From the NCBI RefSeq assembly GCF_020386635.1, contig NZ_CP081942.1, positions 372,001 through 436,000 of the forward strand: DNA of 64,000 bases, given 5' to 3'. Position numbers and translations under genes: made by a program. This stretch comes from Pseudomonas sp. MM211. Lineage in GTDB: Bacteria; Pseudomonadota; Gammaproteobacteria; Pseudomonadales; Pseudomonadaceae. Positions 17,012-25,614 of the stretch are shown here, piece by piece; within the stretch, counting starts at the first letter, position 1, and every line of letters begins with the position of its first letter. The notes under the pieces were generated by a model. It was not told the origin of the DNA. It saw nothing but the letters and a program-made list of their open reading frames with translations, and searched no databases.

Positions 17012-19584
17012 CAGAGCACCTCCTCGGTAACGGGAATCAGGTGGAGTTCACTGGCGGTCATGGGGCGGCGCTGGCCGCGTTCCTTGACGAAATGGATGTC
17101 CGGATCGCCGCGCTTGTCGTTGACGAAGGTGCGGAAGCGCTTGAGCTTCTCCGGATCCTTGAGGGCACCGGCCCATTCGCACTCGTAGCGGTCGACCACC
17201 AGTTGCATCTGCGCTTCCAGCTCATTGCCCAGGCCCAGGCTGTCGTCGAGGATCACCGCCTTGAGGTAATCCAGGCCGCCTTCCAGCGACTCGCGCCATA
17301 CCGAGGTGCGCTGCAGCTTGTCGGCGGTGCGCACGTAGAACATCAGCACGCGGTCGATGGTGCGGATCAGCGCTTCGTCATCCAGGTCGGTGGCGAACAG
17401 CTCGGCATGCCGCGGGCGCATGCCGCCGTTGCCGCACACATAGAGGTTCCAGCCCTTGTCGGTGGCGATCACGCCGATGTCCTTGCTCTGCGCTTCGGCA
17501 CACTCACGGGTACAGCCGCTGACCGCGAACTTGATCTTGTGCGGCGAGCGCAGGCCCTTGTAGCGATCCTCCAGGCGCAGTGCCATGCCAACGCTGTCCT
17601 GCACGCCGTAGCGGCACCAGGTGCTGCCCACGCAGGACTTCACGGTACGCAGCGACTTGCCATAGGCATGCCCGGTCTCGAAGCCGGCGGCGATCAGCTC
17701 GCTCCAGATTTCCGGCAGTTCGTGCAACTGAGCGCCGAACAGGTCGATACGCTGACCGCCGGTGATCTTGGTGTAGAGGTCGTATTTCTTCGCCACGGCG
17801 CCGATGGCGATCAGCCCGTCCGGGGTGATCTCGCCACCGGGAATACGCGGCACCACCGAGTAGGTGCCGTTCTTCTGCATGTTGGCCATGAAGGTGTCGT
17901 TGGTGTCCTGCAGCGGGATCAGCGACGGGTCGGTGATCGGCTGGTTCCAGCACGACGCGAGGATCGAGCCGACCGCTGGCTTGCAGATATCGCAGCCGGT
18001 GTGGCCGCGGCCATGCTTGGCCAGCAGTTCTTCGAAACTGAGCACACCTTCCACCCGGACGATGGCGTACAGCTCCTGACGGGTATGGGCGAAGTGCTCG
18101 CAGAGGCTCTTGTCCACCGCTACGCCGCGGGCGCTCAGCTCATGCTCGAAGACCTGTTTGAGCAAGGCGCTGCAACCACCGCAACCGCTGCCGGCCTTGG
18201 TGATGGCCTTCAGCTCGCCGAGGTCGGTGATGCCGGCGTCGACCTGGCAGCACACCGCGCCCTTGCTGACGTTGTGGCAGGAGCAGATGGTCGCGGTATC
18301 CGGCAGCGCATCGGCGCCCAGGGTCGGCGCGCCGTCGGACAGCGGCAGAATCAGGCTGGACGGATCGGCCGGCAGCTTGATGCCGTTCTGGGCGTACTGC
18401 AGCAGGGTGTCGTAATAGCTGTTGTCGCCGACCAGCACGGCGCCGATGACGTGCTGACCATCCGGCGAGACCACCAGACGGCGGTAGCTGGCATTGGCTT
18501 CGTCGATGTAGCGATAGCTCTTGGCACCCGGTGTGGCGGCGTGGGCATCGCCGATGGAGCCGACGTCGACGCCAAGCAGCTTGAGCTTGGTCGACATGTC
18601 GGCGCCGGTAAACAGTTCGTGCGGCTCGCCAGCCAGCTGAGCGGCGACATTGCGGGCCATCGAATAGCCCGGCGCGACCAGACCGAAGACCATGCCATTC
18701 CAGGACGCGCATTCGCCGATGGCAAAGATCGCCGGGTCGCTGGTGCGGCAGTCGTTGTCGACCACCACGCCACCGCGGGTCGCGATGTCGAGGCCAGCGG
18801 CACGGCCGAGGGCGTCCTGCGGACGAATACCGGCGGAAAACACGATCAGGTCGGTCTCAAGATACTCACATTTACCATCAGCGCCATCGCTGAATTTCAT
18901 GCGGTAGGCATATTCCTCACCGATGACGATCTCCTGGGTGGCGCGCGACAGATGCACACCCACACCAAGGGCCTCGATGCGCGCCCGCAGTGCGTCGCCA
19001 CCGTCGTTATCCAGCTGTACCGGCATCAGGCGCGGTGCGAACTCCACCACGTGGGCTTCCAGACCAAGTGACTTCAGCGCGTTGGCCGCCTCCAGACCGA
19101 GCAGGCCACCGCCGACCACCACACCACGGCGGGCTTTGGTCGCGGCAGCGCGGATACCGTCGAGGTCGTCCAGGGTGCGGTAGACCAGGCGCGAATTGCC
19201 CTCGGCGCCCGGAATCGGCGGTACGAACGGATAGGAACCGGTGGCCAGCACCAAACGGTCGTAGCCGCGACGGCCCTTGGTGGTGACGACTTCGCGGTTC
19301 TCGCGGTCGATTTCCAGCACCTGCTCGCCGAGGTGCAGGTGTACGCCGTTGCGGGCGTACAGATCAGGCTCGCCCAGGGCCAGGGCTTCGGCATCCTTGC
19401 CGGAGAAGTACTCGGACAGGTGCACACGGTCGTAGGCGCGCTGGCGTTCTTCGCCATACACGTGCACCTGATAGCGATGCAGGGCACCGCTGGCGATCAA
19501 CTGCTCCACACAGTGGTGGCCGACCATGCCGTTGCCGATGACGATCAGGTTCTCGCGCTTGATCGATGTGACGATGGAATTCAT
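17011..19584 (-). CDS. nirB: Nitrite reductase (NADH) large subunit
   Basis: An 857-residue assimilatory NADH-nitrite reductase, reducing nitrite to ammonium. Domain order: FAD/NAD(P)H pyridine nucleotide-disulfide oxidoreductase (residues about 10-330, IVIGNGMVGHHCVEQL and a second glycine motif GGGLLGLEAA), two BFD-like 2Fe-2S segments (about 430-550, with ICSCHNVSKGAV, SGCGGC and a following GHTGCDICKP), then the siroheme/4Fe-4S domain with CVGSTWCRYG and SGCTRECAEAQ. It is the first gene of the nirB-nirD-nirC-kinase operon. Its leader carries the attenuation signals annotated separately, so expression is probably controlled at both initiation and antitermination. Confidence 0.95.
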   Translation of the reverse strand: MNSIVTSIKRENLIVIGNGMVGHHCVEQLIASGALHRYQVHVYGEERQRAYDRVHLSEYFSGKDAEALALGEPDLYARNGVHLHLGEQVLEIDRENREVVTTKGRRGYDRLVLATGSYPFVPPIPGAEGNSRLVYRTLDDLDGIRAAATKARRGVVVGGGLLGLEAANALKSLGLEAHVVEFAPRLMPVQLDNDGGDALRARIEALGVGVHLSRATQEIVIGEEYAYRMKFSDGADGKCEYLETDLIVFSAGIRPQDALGRAAGLDIATRGGVVVDNDCRTSDPAIFAIGECASWNGMVFGLVAPGYSMARNVAAQLAGEPHELFTGADMSTKLKLLGVDVGSIGDAHAATPGAKSYRYIDEANASYRRLVVSPDGQHVIGAVLVGDNSYYDTLLQYAQNGIKLPADPSSLILPLSDGAPTLGADALPDTATICSCHNVSKGAVCCQVDAGITDLGELKAITKAGSGCGGCSALLKQVFEHELSARGVAVDKSLCEHFAHTRQELYAIVRVEGVLSFEELLAKHGRGHTGCDICKPAVGSILASCWNQPITDPSLIPLQDTNDTFMANMQKNGTYSVVPRIPGGEITPDGLIAIGAVAKKYDLYTKITGGQRIDLFGAQLHELPEIWSELIAAGFETGHAYGKSLRTVKSCVGSTWCRYGVQDSVGMALRLEDRYKGLRSPHKIKFAVSGCTRECAEAQSKDIGVIATDKGWNLYVCGNGGMRPRHAELFATDLDDEALIRTIDRVLMFYVRTADKLQRTSVWRESLEGGLDYLKAVILDDSLGLGNELEAQMQLVVDRYECEWAGALKDPEKLKRFRTFVNDKRGDPDIHFVKERGQRRPMTASELHLIPVTEEVL

Positions 19585-19628
19585 AGCCTGCCCTCTGTCT
19601 GCTGCGGTATCACGGTTTTCTGCAACGC

Positions 19629-19671
19629 AAAAAAAAGACGCCTGGAGCTGTTGTCAGCTTCAGGCGTCTTT
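19629..19671 (-). terminator. Leader attenuator terminator upstream of nirB
   Basis: Read on the minus strand, an 11-bp perfect stem (AAAGACGCCTG / CAGGCGTCTTT) encloses a mismatch and a second 5-bp stem (AGCTG-ACAA-CAGCT), followed directly by an 8-base U-run. It ends 44 bp before the nirB ATG, so transcripts from the upstream promoter must read through it. This is the position expected of an antitermination-controlled leader. Confidence 0.85.
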
Positions 19672-19706
19672 GCCTTGGATTCAGTTATGTAGTTTTGGGG
19701 GATGGC

Positions 19707-19773
19707 GGGCCACATTGCCCAGGCTCATCACCGCTGGCAGCCGAAGCGGCCAGGGTGCCTGCACGGTCAGGCA
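19707..19773 (-). promoter_or_regulatory. Candidate ANTAR (NasT-type) antitermination RNA: two hexaloop hairpins
   Basis: On the minus strand two small hairpins precede the attenuator. Hairpin 1 at 19773-19756 is TGCCTG-ACCGTG-CAGGCA. Hairpin 2 at 19720-19707 is GGGC-AATGTG-GCCC. Both loops are six bases with A at position 1 and G at position 4, the recognition pattern known for ANTAR-domain antiterminators such as NasR and NasT. The 35-base spacing between the hairpins is longer than in many ANTAR motifs. No nasS/nasT genes lie in this window. Confidence 0.65.
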
Positions 19774-19790
19774 GGTCACAGGGAGTGAAT

Positions 19791-19807
19791 AGCAGGTTGC
19801 ATGCCAA
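19791..19807 (-). promoter_or_regulatory. Candidate sigma-54 promoter of the nirB operon
   Basis: On the minus strand TTGGCATGCAACCTGCT matches the YTGGCACGRNNNTTGCW consensus at the invariant GG (-24) and GC (-12) with correct spacing. The expected start, about 19780, is only a few bases before the first hexaloop hairpin. A 14-base dyad (CGTTTC-GA-GAAACG on the plus strand, 19808-19821) abuts its upstream side. Confidence 0.6.
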
Positions 19808-19988
19808 CGTTTCGAGAAACGCTGCAGCTCAGCAATGGCGGGGAATTCAGACAGGGATGAAGACAGCAGACAGTTAAAACAGACACTGACACAGCGAACC
19901 AAAATAGAGCATCACACCCTTTAACTCACCGTTTCAGGGCACGATCACACAGCAGGGCGGGCCGAGCGGCGATCCGCTTCAGCGGTAG

Positions 19989-20006
19989 GGTGGGCTTTAG
20001 CCCACC
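19989..20006. repeat. REP-like palindrome
   Basis: GGTGGGCTTTAGCCCACC, a 7-bp perfect dyad. The same palindrome with minor changes recurs at 53664, 54911 and 55060. It sits just beyond the RIO kinase stop in the 443-bp spacer 19585-20027; apart from this repeat and the nirB leader signals I see nothing else in that spacer. Confidence 0.7.
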
Positions 20007-20027
20007 TCCACTAAACTCCGGCCACAC

Positions 20028-20915
20028 TCAGCGCTCCCAGGGCGGAGGCGGCTCGCTGTCCTTGGGCTCATCCTCGGCGTTGAGCACGGCCTGGCGACGC
20101 GCTTCATCGGCCAGAGCGGCCTTGATCTCGCGCAGCACAGCGTCGACGTCAGCGTCGTCCTCGGGGTCATCGAATTCACCGGTCAACACACTATCGGGCG
20201 TCAGCTTGCCGTCTTCGTAGAGCGCCCACATTTCCTTGGCGTACTTGGTGAACTTGAGCTCCGGTGCGAACTGGCCGAAATAGGCGGCCATGTTGCCGAC
20301 GTCACGTTCGAGCATCTTGAAGGCGTGGTTGTTACCCGCCGCATCCACCGCCTGGGGCAGATCGATGATCACCGGGCCTTCCGGGCCGAGCAGCACGTTG
20401 AACTCGGACAAGTCGCCATGCACCAGGCCGGCGCAGAGCATCTTGACGATTTCGTCGATCATGAACGCGTGGAATTCGCGGGCGTCTTCGGGGTGCAGGT
20501 CGACGTCGTTGAGGCGCGGCGCTACGCCACCCTCGCCGTCACCGACCAGCTCCATGAGCAGCACACCTTCGAGAAAGTCATAGGGCTTGGGCACCCGGAC
20601 GCCGGCGCTGGCCAGGCGAAACAGGGCCGCCACCTCGGCGTTCTGCCAGGCGTCTTCCTGTCCCTTGCGACCATACTTGGAGCCTTTGGCCATAGCCCTT
20701 GCATCACGGCTGTTGCGTACCTTGCGCCCTTCCTGATACTCGGCGGCCTGGCGGAAACCACGCTTGTTGGCCTCTTTGTAGACCTTGGCGCAGCGCAGTT
20801 CGGTACCGCAACGCACCACATAGACCGCTGCTTCCTTACCGCTCATCAAAGGGCGTATCACCTCGTCCACCAGGCCGTCTTCGACCAGGGGCTCAATGCG
20901 TTTTGGCGTCTTCAT
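20028..20915 (-). CDS. RIO-family atypical serine kinase (PA4780-type)
   Basis: A 295-residue RIO kinase. The N-terminal nucleotide-binding part has SGKEAAVYVV and the lysine of LRCAKVYKE; the catalytic loop is LVHGDLSEFNVLL and the metal-binding segment is VIIDLPQAV. These are the diagnostic RIO1-like motifs. The C-terminus is acidic and ends in a proline-rich tail. Bacterial RIO kinases are linked to ribosome or stress functions, but substrates are poorly known. It is divergent from ada across about 175 bp. Confidence 0.85.
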   Translation of the reverse strand: MKTPKRIEPLVEDGLVDEVIRPLMSGKEAAVYVVRCGTELRCAKVYKEANKRGFRQAAEYQEGRKVRNSRDARAMAKGSKYGRKGQEDAWQNAEVAALFRLASAGVRVPKPYDFLEGVLLMELVGDGEGGVAPRLNDVDLHPEDAREFHAFMIDEIVKMLCAGLVHGDLSEFNVLLGPEGPVIIDLPQAVDAAGNNHAFKMLERDVGNMAAYFGQFAPELKFTKYAKEMWALYEDGKLTPDSVLTGEFDDPEDDADVDAVLREIKAALADEARRQAVLNAEDEPKDSEPPPPWER

Positions 20916-21091
20916 CAGCTTTTATCAGGGTCCTCCTCAGTGGTCTATGCGGCCCTTTTATACGGCAATCCTGAGGCAGCGCCCAGCCTCTGCAGAAAAT
21001 GTGCAGCAGCCGCAAAGTTTGAAAGCGTGATTGGCACTGGCGTGGAACACGGCGACTGCGGACAATCGCGGCACTGTTACAGGAGGTGAAC

Positions 21092-22132
21092 ATGCCGCAA
21101 GAACGCCACTGGCGGGCTGTGTGCGAGCGCGATGCGACGCAGGACGGTCAATTCGTCTTCGCCGTGCGCTCGACCGGTATTTACTGCCGACCCAGTTGCC
21201 CGGCACGCCGGCCGCGTCGTGAGAATGTCAGCTTCCATGCCACACCTGCGCAAGCCGAGGCAGCGGGCTATCGACCCTGCAAACGCTGCACGCCACAGGG
21301 CAGCAGCCCGGCCGAGCAACTCGATGCACTGGTGGCCGCGGCCTGTCGCCTGCTCGATGAGGCCGACAAACCGCCAACACTTGTCGAGCTTGCTGCGCGC
21401 ATCGGGCTATCCCCGTCACACCTGACCAGAGCCTTCAAGGCCCGCACCGGGATGACGCCCAAGGCCTGGGTCAGCGCCCGCCAACGTGAGCGCCTGGAAC
21501 TCGAACTGCCCCAGGCGGATTCGCTGCTCGATGCTGCGCTGAACAGTGGTTACTCCAGTACCCGAGCGCTCTACGAACGAGCCGATGGCGTCAGCGCAGC
21601 CAGCCGTCGCAAAGGTGCCGCCGGGGAACGGCTGCGCATGGCCGTGGCGCCCAGCCCACTCGGCTATCTGCTGCTGGCGAGCAGCGACAAGGGGCTCTGT
21701 GCCCTATTGTTCGGCGAGTCGGAGGACGTAGTCGAGGCGGAGCTGCGCCAGCGTTTCCCCGCCGCAACGCTGCAACGTGATGACGAGGCGCTGCAGGATT
21801 GGCTACACGAGGTGCTGAGGCAGATCGAGGAACCGGCACGCGCCGCCCGCCTGCCACTGGATCTACGCGGCACCGCCTTTCAGCAGTTGGTATGGCAGGC
21901 CTTGCGAGCCATTCCCACGGGGCAGACGCGCAGCTACGGCCAACTGGCCGCCAGCCTCGGCAGCCACCCACGGGCCATTGCCCGAGCCTGCTCCAGCAAT
22001 CCATTGGGTTTGCTGGTGCCCTGTCACCGCGTTACCTCAGCCGATGGCAGCCTCGGCGGCTACCGCTGGGGCGTGGCACGCAAGTCAGCCTTGCTCAAGG
22101 CCGAAGCCGAGGCGCTCAGCCGCGAAGATTGA
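21092..22132 (+). CDS. ada: Bifunctional DNA alkyl-repair protein and regulator Ada
   Basis: A 346-residue Ada. The N-terminal zinc domain has Cys32, Cys36, Cys63 and Cys66 in YCRPSC and PCKRC; the first is the expected acceptor of methyl groups from phosphotriesters and the switch for activation. An AraC-type helix-turn-helix follows (about 85-170), then a C-terminal O6-methylguanine methyltransferase with PCHRV. I chose the ATG at 21092 because AGGAGG lies five bases upstream; a GTG six bases earlier overlaps that ribosome site. The upstream spacer contains AAAGCG at 21022-21027, a partial match to the E. coli Ada box, so autoregulation is possible. Confidence 0.93.
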   Translation: MPQERHWRAVCERDATQDGQFVFAVRSTGIYCRPSCPARRPRRENVSFHATPAQAEAAGYRPCKRCTPQGSSPAEQLDALVAAACRLLDEADKPPTLVELAARIGLSPSHLTRAFKARTGMTPKAWVSARQRERLELELPQADSLLDAALNSGYSSTRALYERADGVSAASRRKGAAGERLRMAVAPSPLGYLLLASSDKGLCALLFGESEDVVEAELRQRFPAATLQRDDEALQDWLHEVLRQIEEPARAARLPLDLRGTAFQQLVWQALRAIPTGQTRSYGQLAASLGSHPRAIARACSSNPLGLLVPCHRVTSADGSLGGYRWGVARKSALLKAEAEALSRED

Positions 22133-22213
22133 TCGAGCAGGCTATCCCCGTAGCCTGGCGTTGAGCGCAGCGATACCCAGGACAGCGCGCCCAGGGTGCG
22201 CACGAGGGATGAA

Positions 22214-23491
22214 TCAGCGCTCCAGAATCGCGGTAACGCCCTGGCCGCCTGCGGCACAGATGGAGATCAGGCCGCGACCTTCGCCTGCCACCGACAGCAG
22301 CTTGGCCAGGTTGGCGACGATACGCCCGCCGGTTGCGGCAAAAGGGTGGCCGGCAGCCAGGGAGCTGCCCTTGATGTTGAGCTTCGCGCGGTCAATGCTG
22401 CCCAGTGGCTGCTCCAAGCCCAGCTTGGTGCGGCAATACTCGGCGTCCTCCCAGGCCTTGAGCGTGCACAGCACCTGGGCGGCGAAGGCTTCGTGGATTT
22501 CGTAGTAGTCGAAATCCTGCAGGGTCAGGCCGTTGCGCGCCAGCAAGCGCGGCACCGCGTACACCGGCGCCATCAGCAGCCCCTCGTTGCCTTTGACGAA
22601 ATCCACCGCCGCTGCCTCGCCATCACGCCAGTAGGCAAGAATCGGCAGGCCACGGGCCTTGGCCCACTCTTCGCTGGCCAACAGCACCAGCGACGCACCA
22701 TCGGTCAGCGGCGTCGAATTGGCGGCAGTCAGGGTGCCGCGCTGGCCACGCTCGAACACCGGCTTGAGGGTAGCCAACTTGGCCAGGTCGATATCGGGGC
22801 GCAGATTCTGATCGCGGGTCAGCCCGAGAAATGGGGTGAGCAGATCGTCCTGCCAGCCTTCGGCGTAGGCGGCAGCGAGCTTGCGGTGGCTCTCCACGGC
22901 CAACTGATCCTGCTCGTCGCGGGGAATGGCCCAGTGCTGCGCCATCAGCTCGCAATGCTGACCCATGGACAAGCCGGTACGCGGCTCACCATTGCGTGGC
23001 AGCGAGGGTGCCAGGTGTCGCGGACGTATCTGCAGCAGCGCCTTGATCTTGTCGCCGGTGCTCTTGCTGCGATTGGCTTGTAACAGGATCTTGCGCAGAC
23101 CTTCGTTGACGCCGATCGGCGCATCCGAGGTGGTGTCCACGCCACCGGCGATACCGCACTCGATCTGCCCCAGGGCGATTTTGTTGGCCACCAGCAGCGC
23201 GGCCTCCAGCCCGGTGCCGCAGGCCTGCTGCAGATCGTAGGCGGGGGTCTCGGGGGCCAGGCGCGAACCGAGCACGCACTCGCGGGTCAGGTTGAAGTCC
23301 CGCGAATGCTTGAGCACCGCCCCTGCGACCACCTCGCCGAGGCGCTCGCCGTGCAGGTTGTAGCGCTCGATCAATCCTTCCAGCGCGCTGGTGAGCATGG
23401 CCTGGTTGCTGGCCGTGGCGTAGGCAGTGTTGGAGCGGGCGAAGGGAATACGGTTGCCACCAACGATGGCGACCCGGCGCGGCAGGCTCAT
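22214..23491 (-). CDS. Acetyl-CoA C-acyltransferase (thiolase), FadI-like
   Basis: A 425-residue thiolase that cleaves 3-ketoacyl-CoA in beta-oxidation or condenses acyl-CoAs. The nucleophilic cysteine lies in QQACGTGLEAA, the catalytic histidines in EIHEAFAAQ and AAGHPFAATG and the second cysteine in CAAGGQG. I use the ATG at 23491, which has AAGGAG six bases upstream; the longer frame has no such signal. It is divergent (about 160 bp) from a ketoacyl reductase gene, and a MaoC hydratase follows nearby, so the four genes form a fatty-acid degradation or chain-processing module. Confidence 0.88.
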   Translation of the reverse strand: MSLPRRVAIVGGNRIPFARSNTAYATASNQAMLTSALEGLIERYNLHGERLGEVVAGAVLKHSRDFNLTRECVLGSRLAPETPAYDLQQACGTGLEAALLVANKIALGQIECGIAGGVDTTSDAPIGVNEGLRKILLQANRSKSTGDKIKALLQIRPRHLAPSLPRNGEPRTGLSMGQHCELMAQHWAIPRDEQDQLAVESHRKLAAAYAEGWQDDLLTPFLGLTRDQNLRPDIDLAKLATLKPVFERGQRGTLTAANSTPLTDGASLVLLASEEWAKARGLPILAYWRDGEAAAVDFVKGNEGLLMAPVYAVPRLLARNGLTLQDFDYYEIHEAFAAQVLCTLKAWEDAEYCRTKLGLEQPLGSIDRAKLNIKGSSLAAGHPFAATGGRIVANLAKLLSVAGEGRGLISICAAGGQGVTAILER

Positions 23492-23652
23492 GTACGACTC
23501 CTTGCGGGTAGTCTTGCAGGTAATATTGTGCGGCACTTTAGCGTGGCTGATCACCGCTGAATTGGCCGGTCAGCCGGCCCCTGTCGATGCATGAAACGAG
23601 TGATGGCGTACAGTGGTCAACCTCTTTGAGTTTCTGCCCTGGAGTCTGTTCC

Positions 23653-25008
23653 ATGTCTGATCGCTACCTCAACTTCGCCAATACGCCTACCGGACGCCGC
23701 CTGGTCGGCGCGCTCGGGCTGCCCGCTCCGCTGCCTCTGGAACGCTGGGTGGCGGGCCGTAACAGGCCTCTGGAGGGCGCGTTGCTGATCGGTGGCAACG
23801 GCGACCTGGGCACTGCGGTGGCAGCCTTTGCCAGCCGCCTGACCGACGAAACCTTCGCGGCTCTCGATGACCAGTACGGCCTGCCGCGCTGGATCGCCGA
23901 GCACGGCCCCAAGCTCAAGGGGTTGGTGTTCGATGCCAGCGGTCTGAGCCGCTTCGATGAGCTCGATGCCCTGCGTCAGTTCTTCCAGCCCGCATTGAAG
24001 AACCTGGGTCGTTGCCCGCACGTCGTGGTGCTCGGCCGCGCCCCGCAGACGCTCGACGATCCCCAGGCCTCCAGCGTGCAGCGTGCCCTGGAGGGCTTCA
24101 CCCGCTCCCTGGCCAAGGAAATCCGCCGTGGCGGCACCGTGCAACTGCTGCACGTCGATCAGGGCGCGGAAAATCAGCTGGAAGGCGCACTGCGCTTTCT
24201 GCTTTCGCCCAAGAGCGCCTATGTCTCGGCCCAGGTGCTGCGCCTGCAGCCCTGTGCGCAGCAGGTCAGCGACTGGACACGCCCACTGGCTGGCAAGACC
24301 GCACTGGTAACCGGCGCCAGCCGCGGTATCGGCGCTGCCATCGCCGAAACCCTGGCCCGTGACGGTGCCGAAGTACTGTTACTGGATGTGCCTCAGGCCA
24401 AGGATGCTCTTGATGCACTGGCTTCACGCCTCGGCGGTCGCAGCCTGGCGCTGGATATCTGTGCCGACGACGCGCCCAGCAAACTGGTCGAGGCCCTGCC
24501 GCAAGGTGTGGATATCGTCGTGCACAACGCCGGCATCACCCGTGACAAGACCCTGGCGAAGATGAGTGAAGGGCTCTGGGAGTCGGTGATCGACGTCAAC
24601 CTGCGCGCACCACAGCGGCTCACCGAGGCCCTGCTGCAGGCCGGTGCCTTGCGCGATAACGGACGGGTGGTGCTGATCGCATCGCTGAGCGGCATCGCCG
24701 GTAATGTCGGGCAAACCAACTATGCAACCAGCAAGGCCGGGCTGATCGGCCTGGCTCAAAGCTGGGCGCCGACGCTGGCCGAGCGCGGCATCAGCATCAA
24801 CGCTGTGGCACCAGGCTTTATCGAAACCAGCATGACTGCCGCCATTCCCTTCACCATCCGTGAAGCCGGGCGACGCATGAATGCCATGAATCAGGGCGGC
24901 CTGCCCCAGGATGTCGCCGAAGCCGTGGCCTGGTTCGCCCAGCCTGGTTCCGGCGCCGTCAGCGGCCAGGTGCTGAGGGTGTGCGGGCAGAGCCTGCTGG
25001 GGGCCTGA
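23653..25008 (+). CDS. 3-oxoacyl-ACP/CoA reductase with degenerate N-terminal Rossmann domain (FabG4-type)
   Basis: A 451-residue protein, about twice the length of simple FabG. Residues about 215-450 are a classical SDR with TGASRGIG, HNAG, a serine in IASLSG and YATSK. Residues 1-205 form a second Rossmann-like region whose glycine motif is altered (LIGGNGDLG) and which lacks a YxxxK. This is the FabG4 or high-molecular-weight FabG layout, usually specific for NADH and long-chain 3-ketoacyl substrates. It starts at ATG 23653 and its stop is immediately adjacent to the stop of the AraC gene on the other strand. Confidence 0.87.
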   Translation: MSDRYLNFANTPTGRRLVGALGLPAPLPLERWVAGRNRPLEGALLIGGNGDLGTAVAAFASRLTDETFAALDDQYGLPRWIAEHGPKLKGLVFDASGLSRFDELDALRQFFQPALKNLGRCPHVVVLGRAPQTLDDPQASSVQRALEGFTRSLAKEIRRGGTVQLLHVDQGAENQLEGALRFLLSPKSAYVSAQVLRLQPCAQQVSDWTRPLAGKTALVTGASRGIGAAIAETLARDGAEVLLLDVPQAKDALDALASRLGGRSLALDICADDAPSKLVEALPQGVDIVVHNAGITRDKTLAKMSEGLWESVIDVNLRAPQRLTEALLQAGALRDNGRVVLIASLSGIAGNVGQTNYATSKAGLIGLAQSWAPTLAERGISINAVAPGFIETSMTAAIPFTIREAGRRMNAMNQGGLPQDVAEAVAWFAQPGSGAVSGQVLRVCGQSLLGA

Positions 25009-25428
25009 TCAGGATGCGCCGCGCTCGGCTGCCTGCAGCCGGCCGTGGCGGCGAAACTCCACCGGCGTCTCACCGACCCAACGCTTGAACGCGCGGTAGA
25101 AGGTACTTGGCTCGGAAAACCCGGTGCGTTCGGCGATCAGCTCGATGCGCTCGTCGGTCTCCAGCAACAGACGTCGGGCCAGGCTGCAGCGGCAGTCGTT
25201 GACCATGTCGTTAAAGCGCACGTCAGCCTGCGATAACTGCTCGCGCAAACGTCGGGCAGGCATCTGCAGGCGAGCGGCGACCTGCTCCAAGGTGGCACCT
25301 TCGGTGAGTAGCTGATCGATCAGCTCACGCACCTGGCGCACCAGATCCAGGCGCGCCTCGCCAGGCGAGCGTCGTACCAGTGGGTTGAGCAGGTACGAGA
25401 GTTGCGGCGCGTCCGTGATCGAGCGCAT
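25009..25428 (-). CDS. Short AraC-type DNA-binding protein
   Basis: A 139-residue protein that contains only an AraC/XylS helix-turn-helix domain (two HTH units, the second with ERTGFSEPSTFYRAFKRWVGETPVEFR) after about 45 residues. Full-length AraC regulators with sensing domain are about 250-340 residues, so it is either a stand-alone HTH regulator or an N-terminally lost one. Its TGA abuts the TGA of the convergent reductase gene with no spacer. It lies inside a lipid-metabolism gene group and may regulate it. Confidence 0.75.
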   Translation of the reverse strand: MRSITDAPQLSYLLNPLVRRSPGEARLDLVRQVRELIDQLLTEGATLEQVAARLQMPARRLREQLSQADVRFNDMVNDCRCSLARRLLLETDERIELIAERTGFSEPSTFYRAFKRWVGETPVEFRRHGRLQAAERGAS

Positions 25429-25614
25429 CAGGGTGCGGCCCGGAGGGTAATGTCATGCATGCTGGCGTCTTCCTTGCCTGGCTGGATGACAACAAGCGTA
25501 GGCGGCTTTGCCGATCCATGCTCAGCCCGCGGACAGAGGGCACCAATACAGGCTGGCTACTGTCCTAAATCTCGGCGAGAGTACGCTGAAACTCATTTTG
25601 CACCGGAGCGCACG

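Noticed and set aside
17041..19071. 676-codon plus-strand frame opposite nirB
   Set aside because: No recognisable domain; nirB on the other strand is a clear full-length family member.
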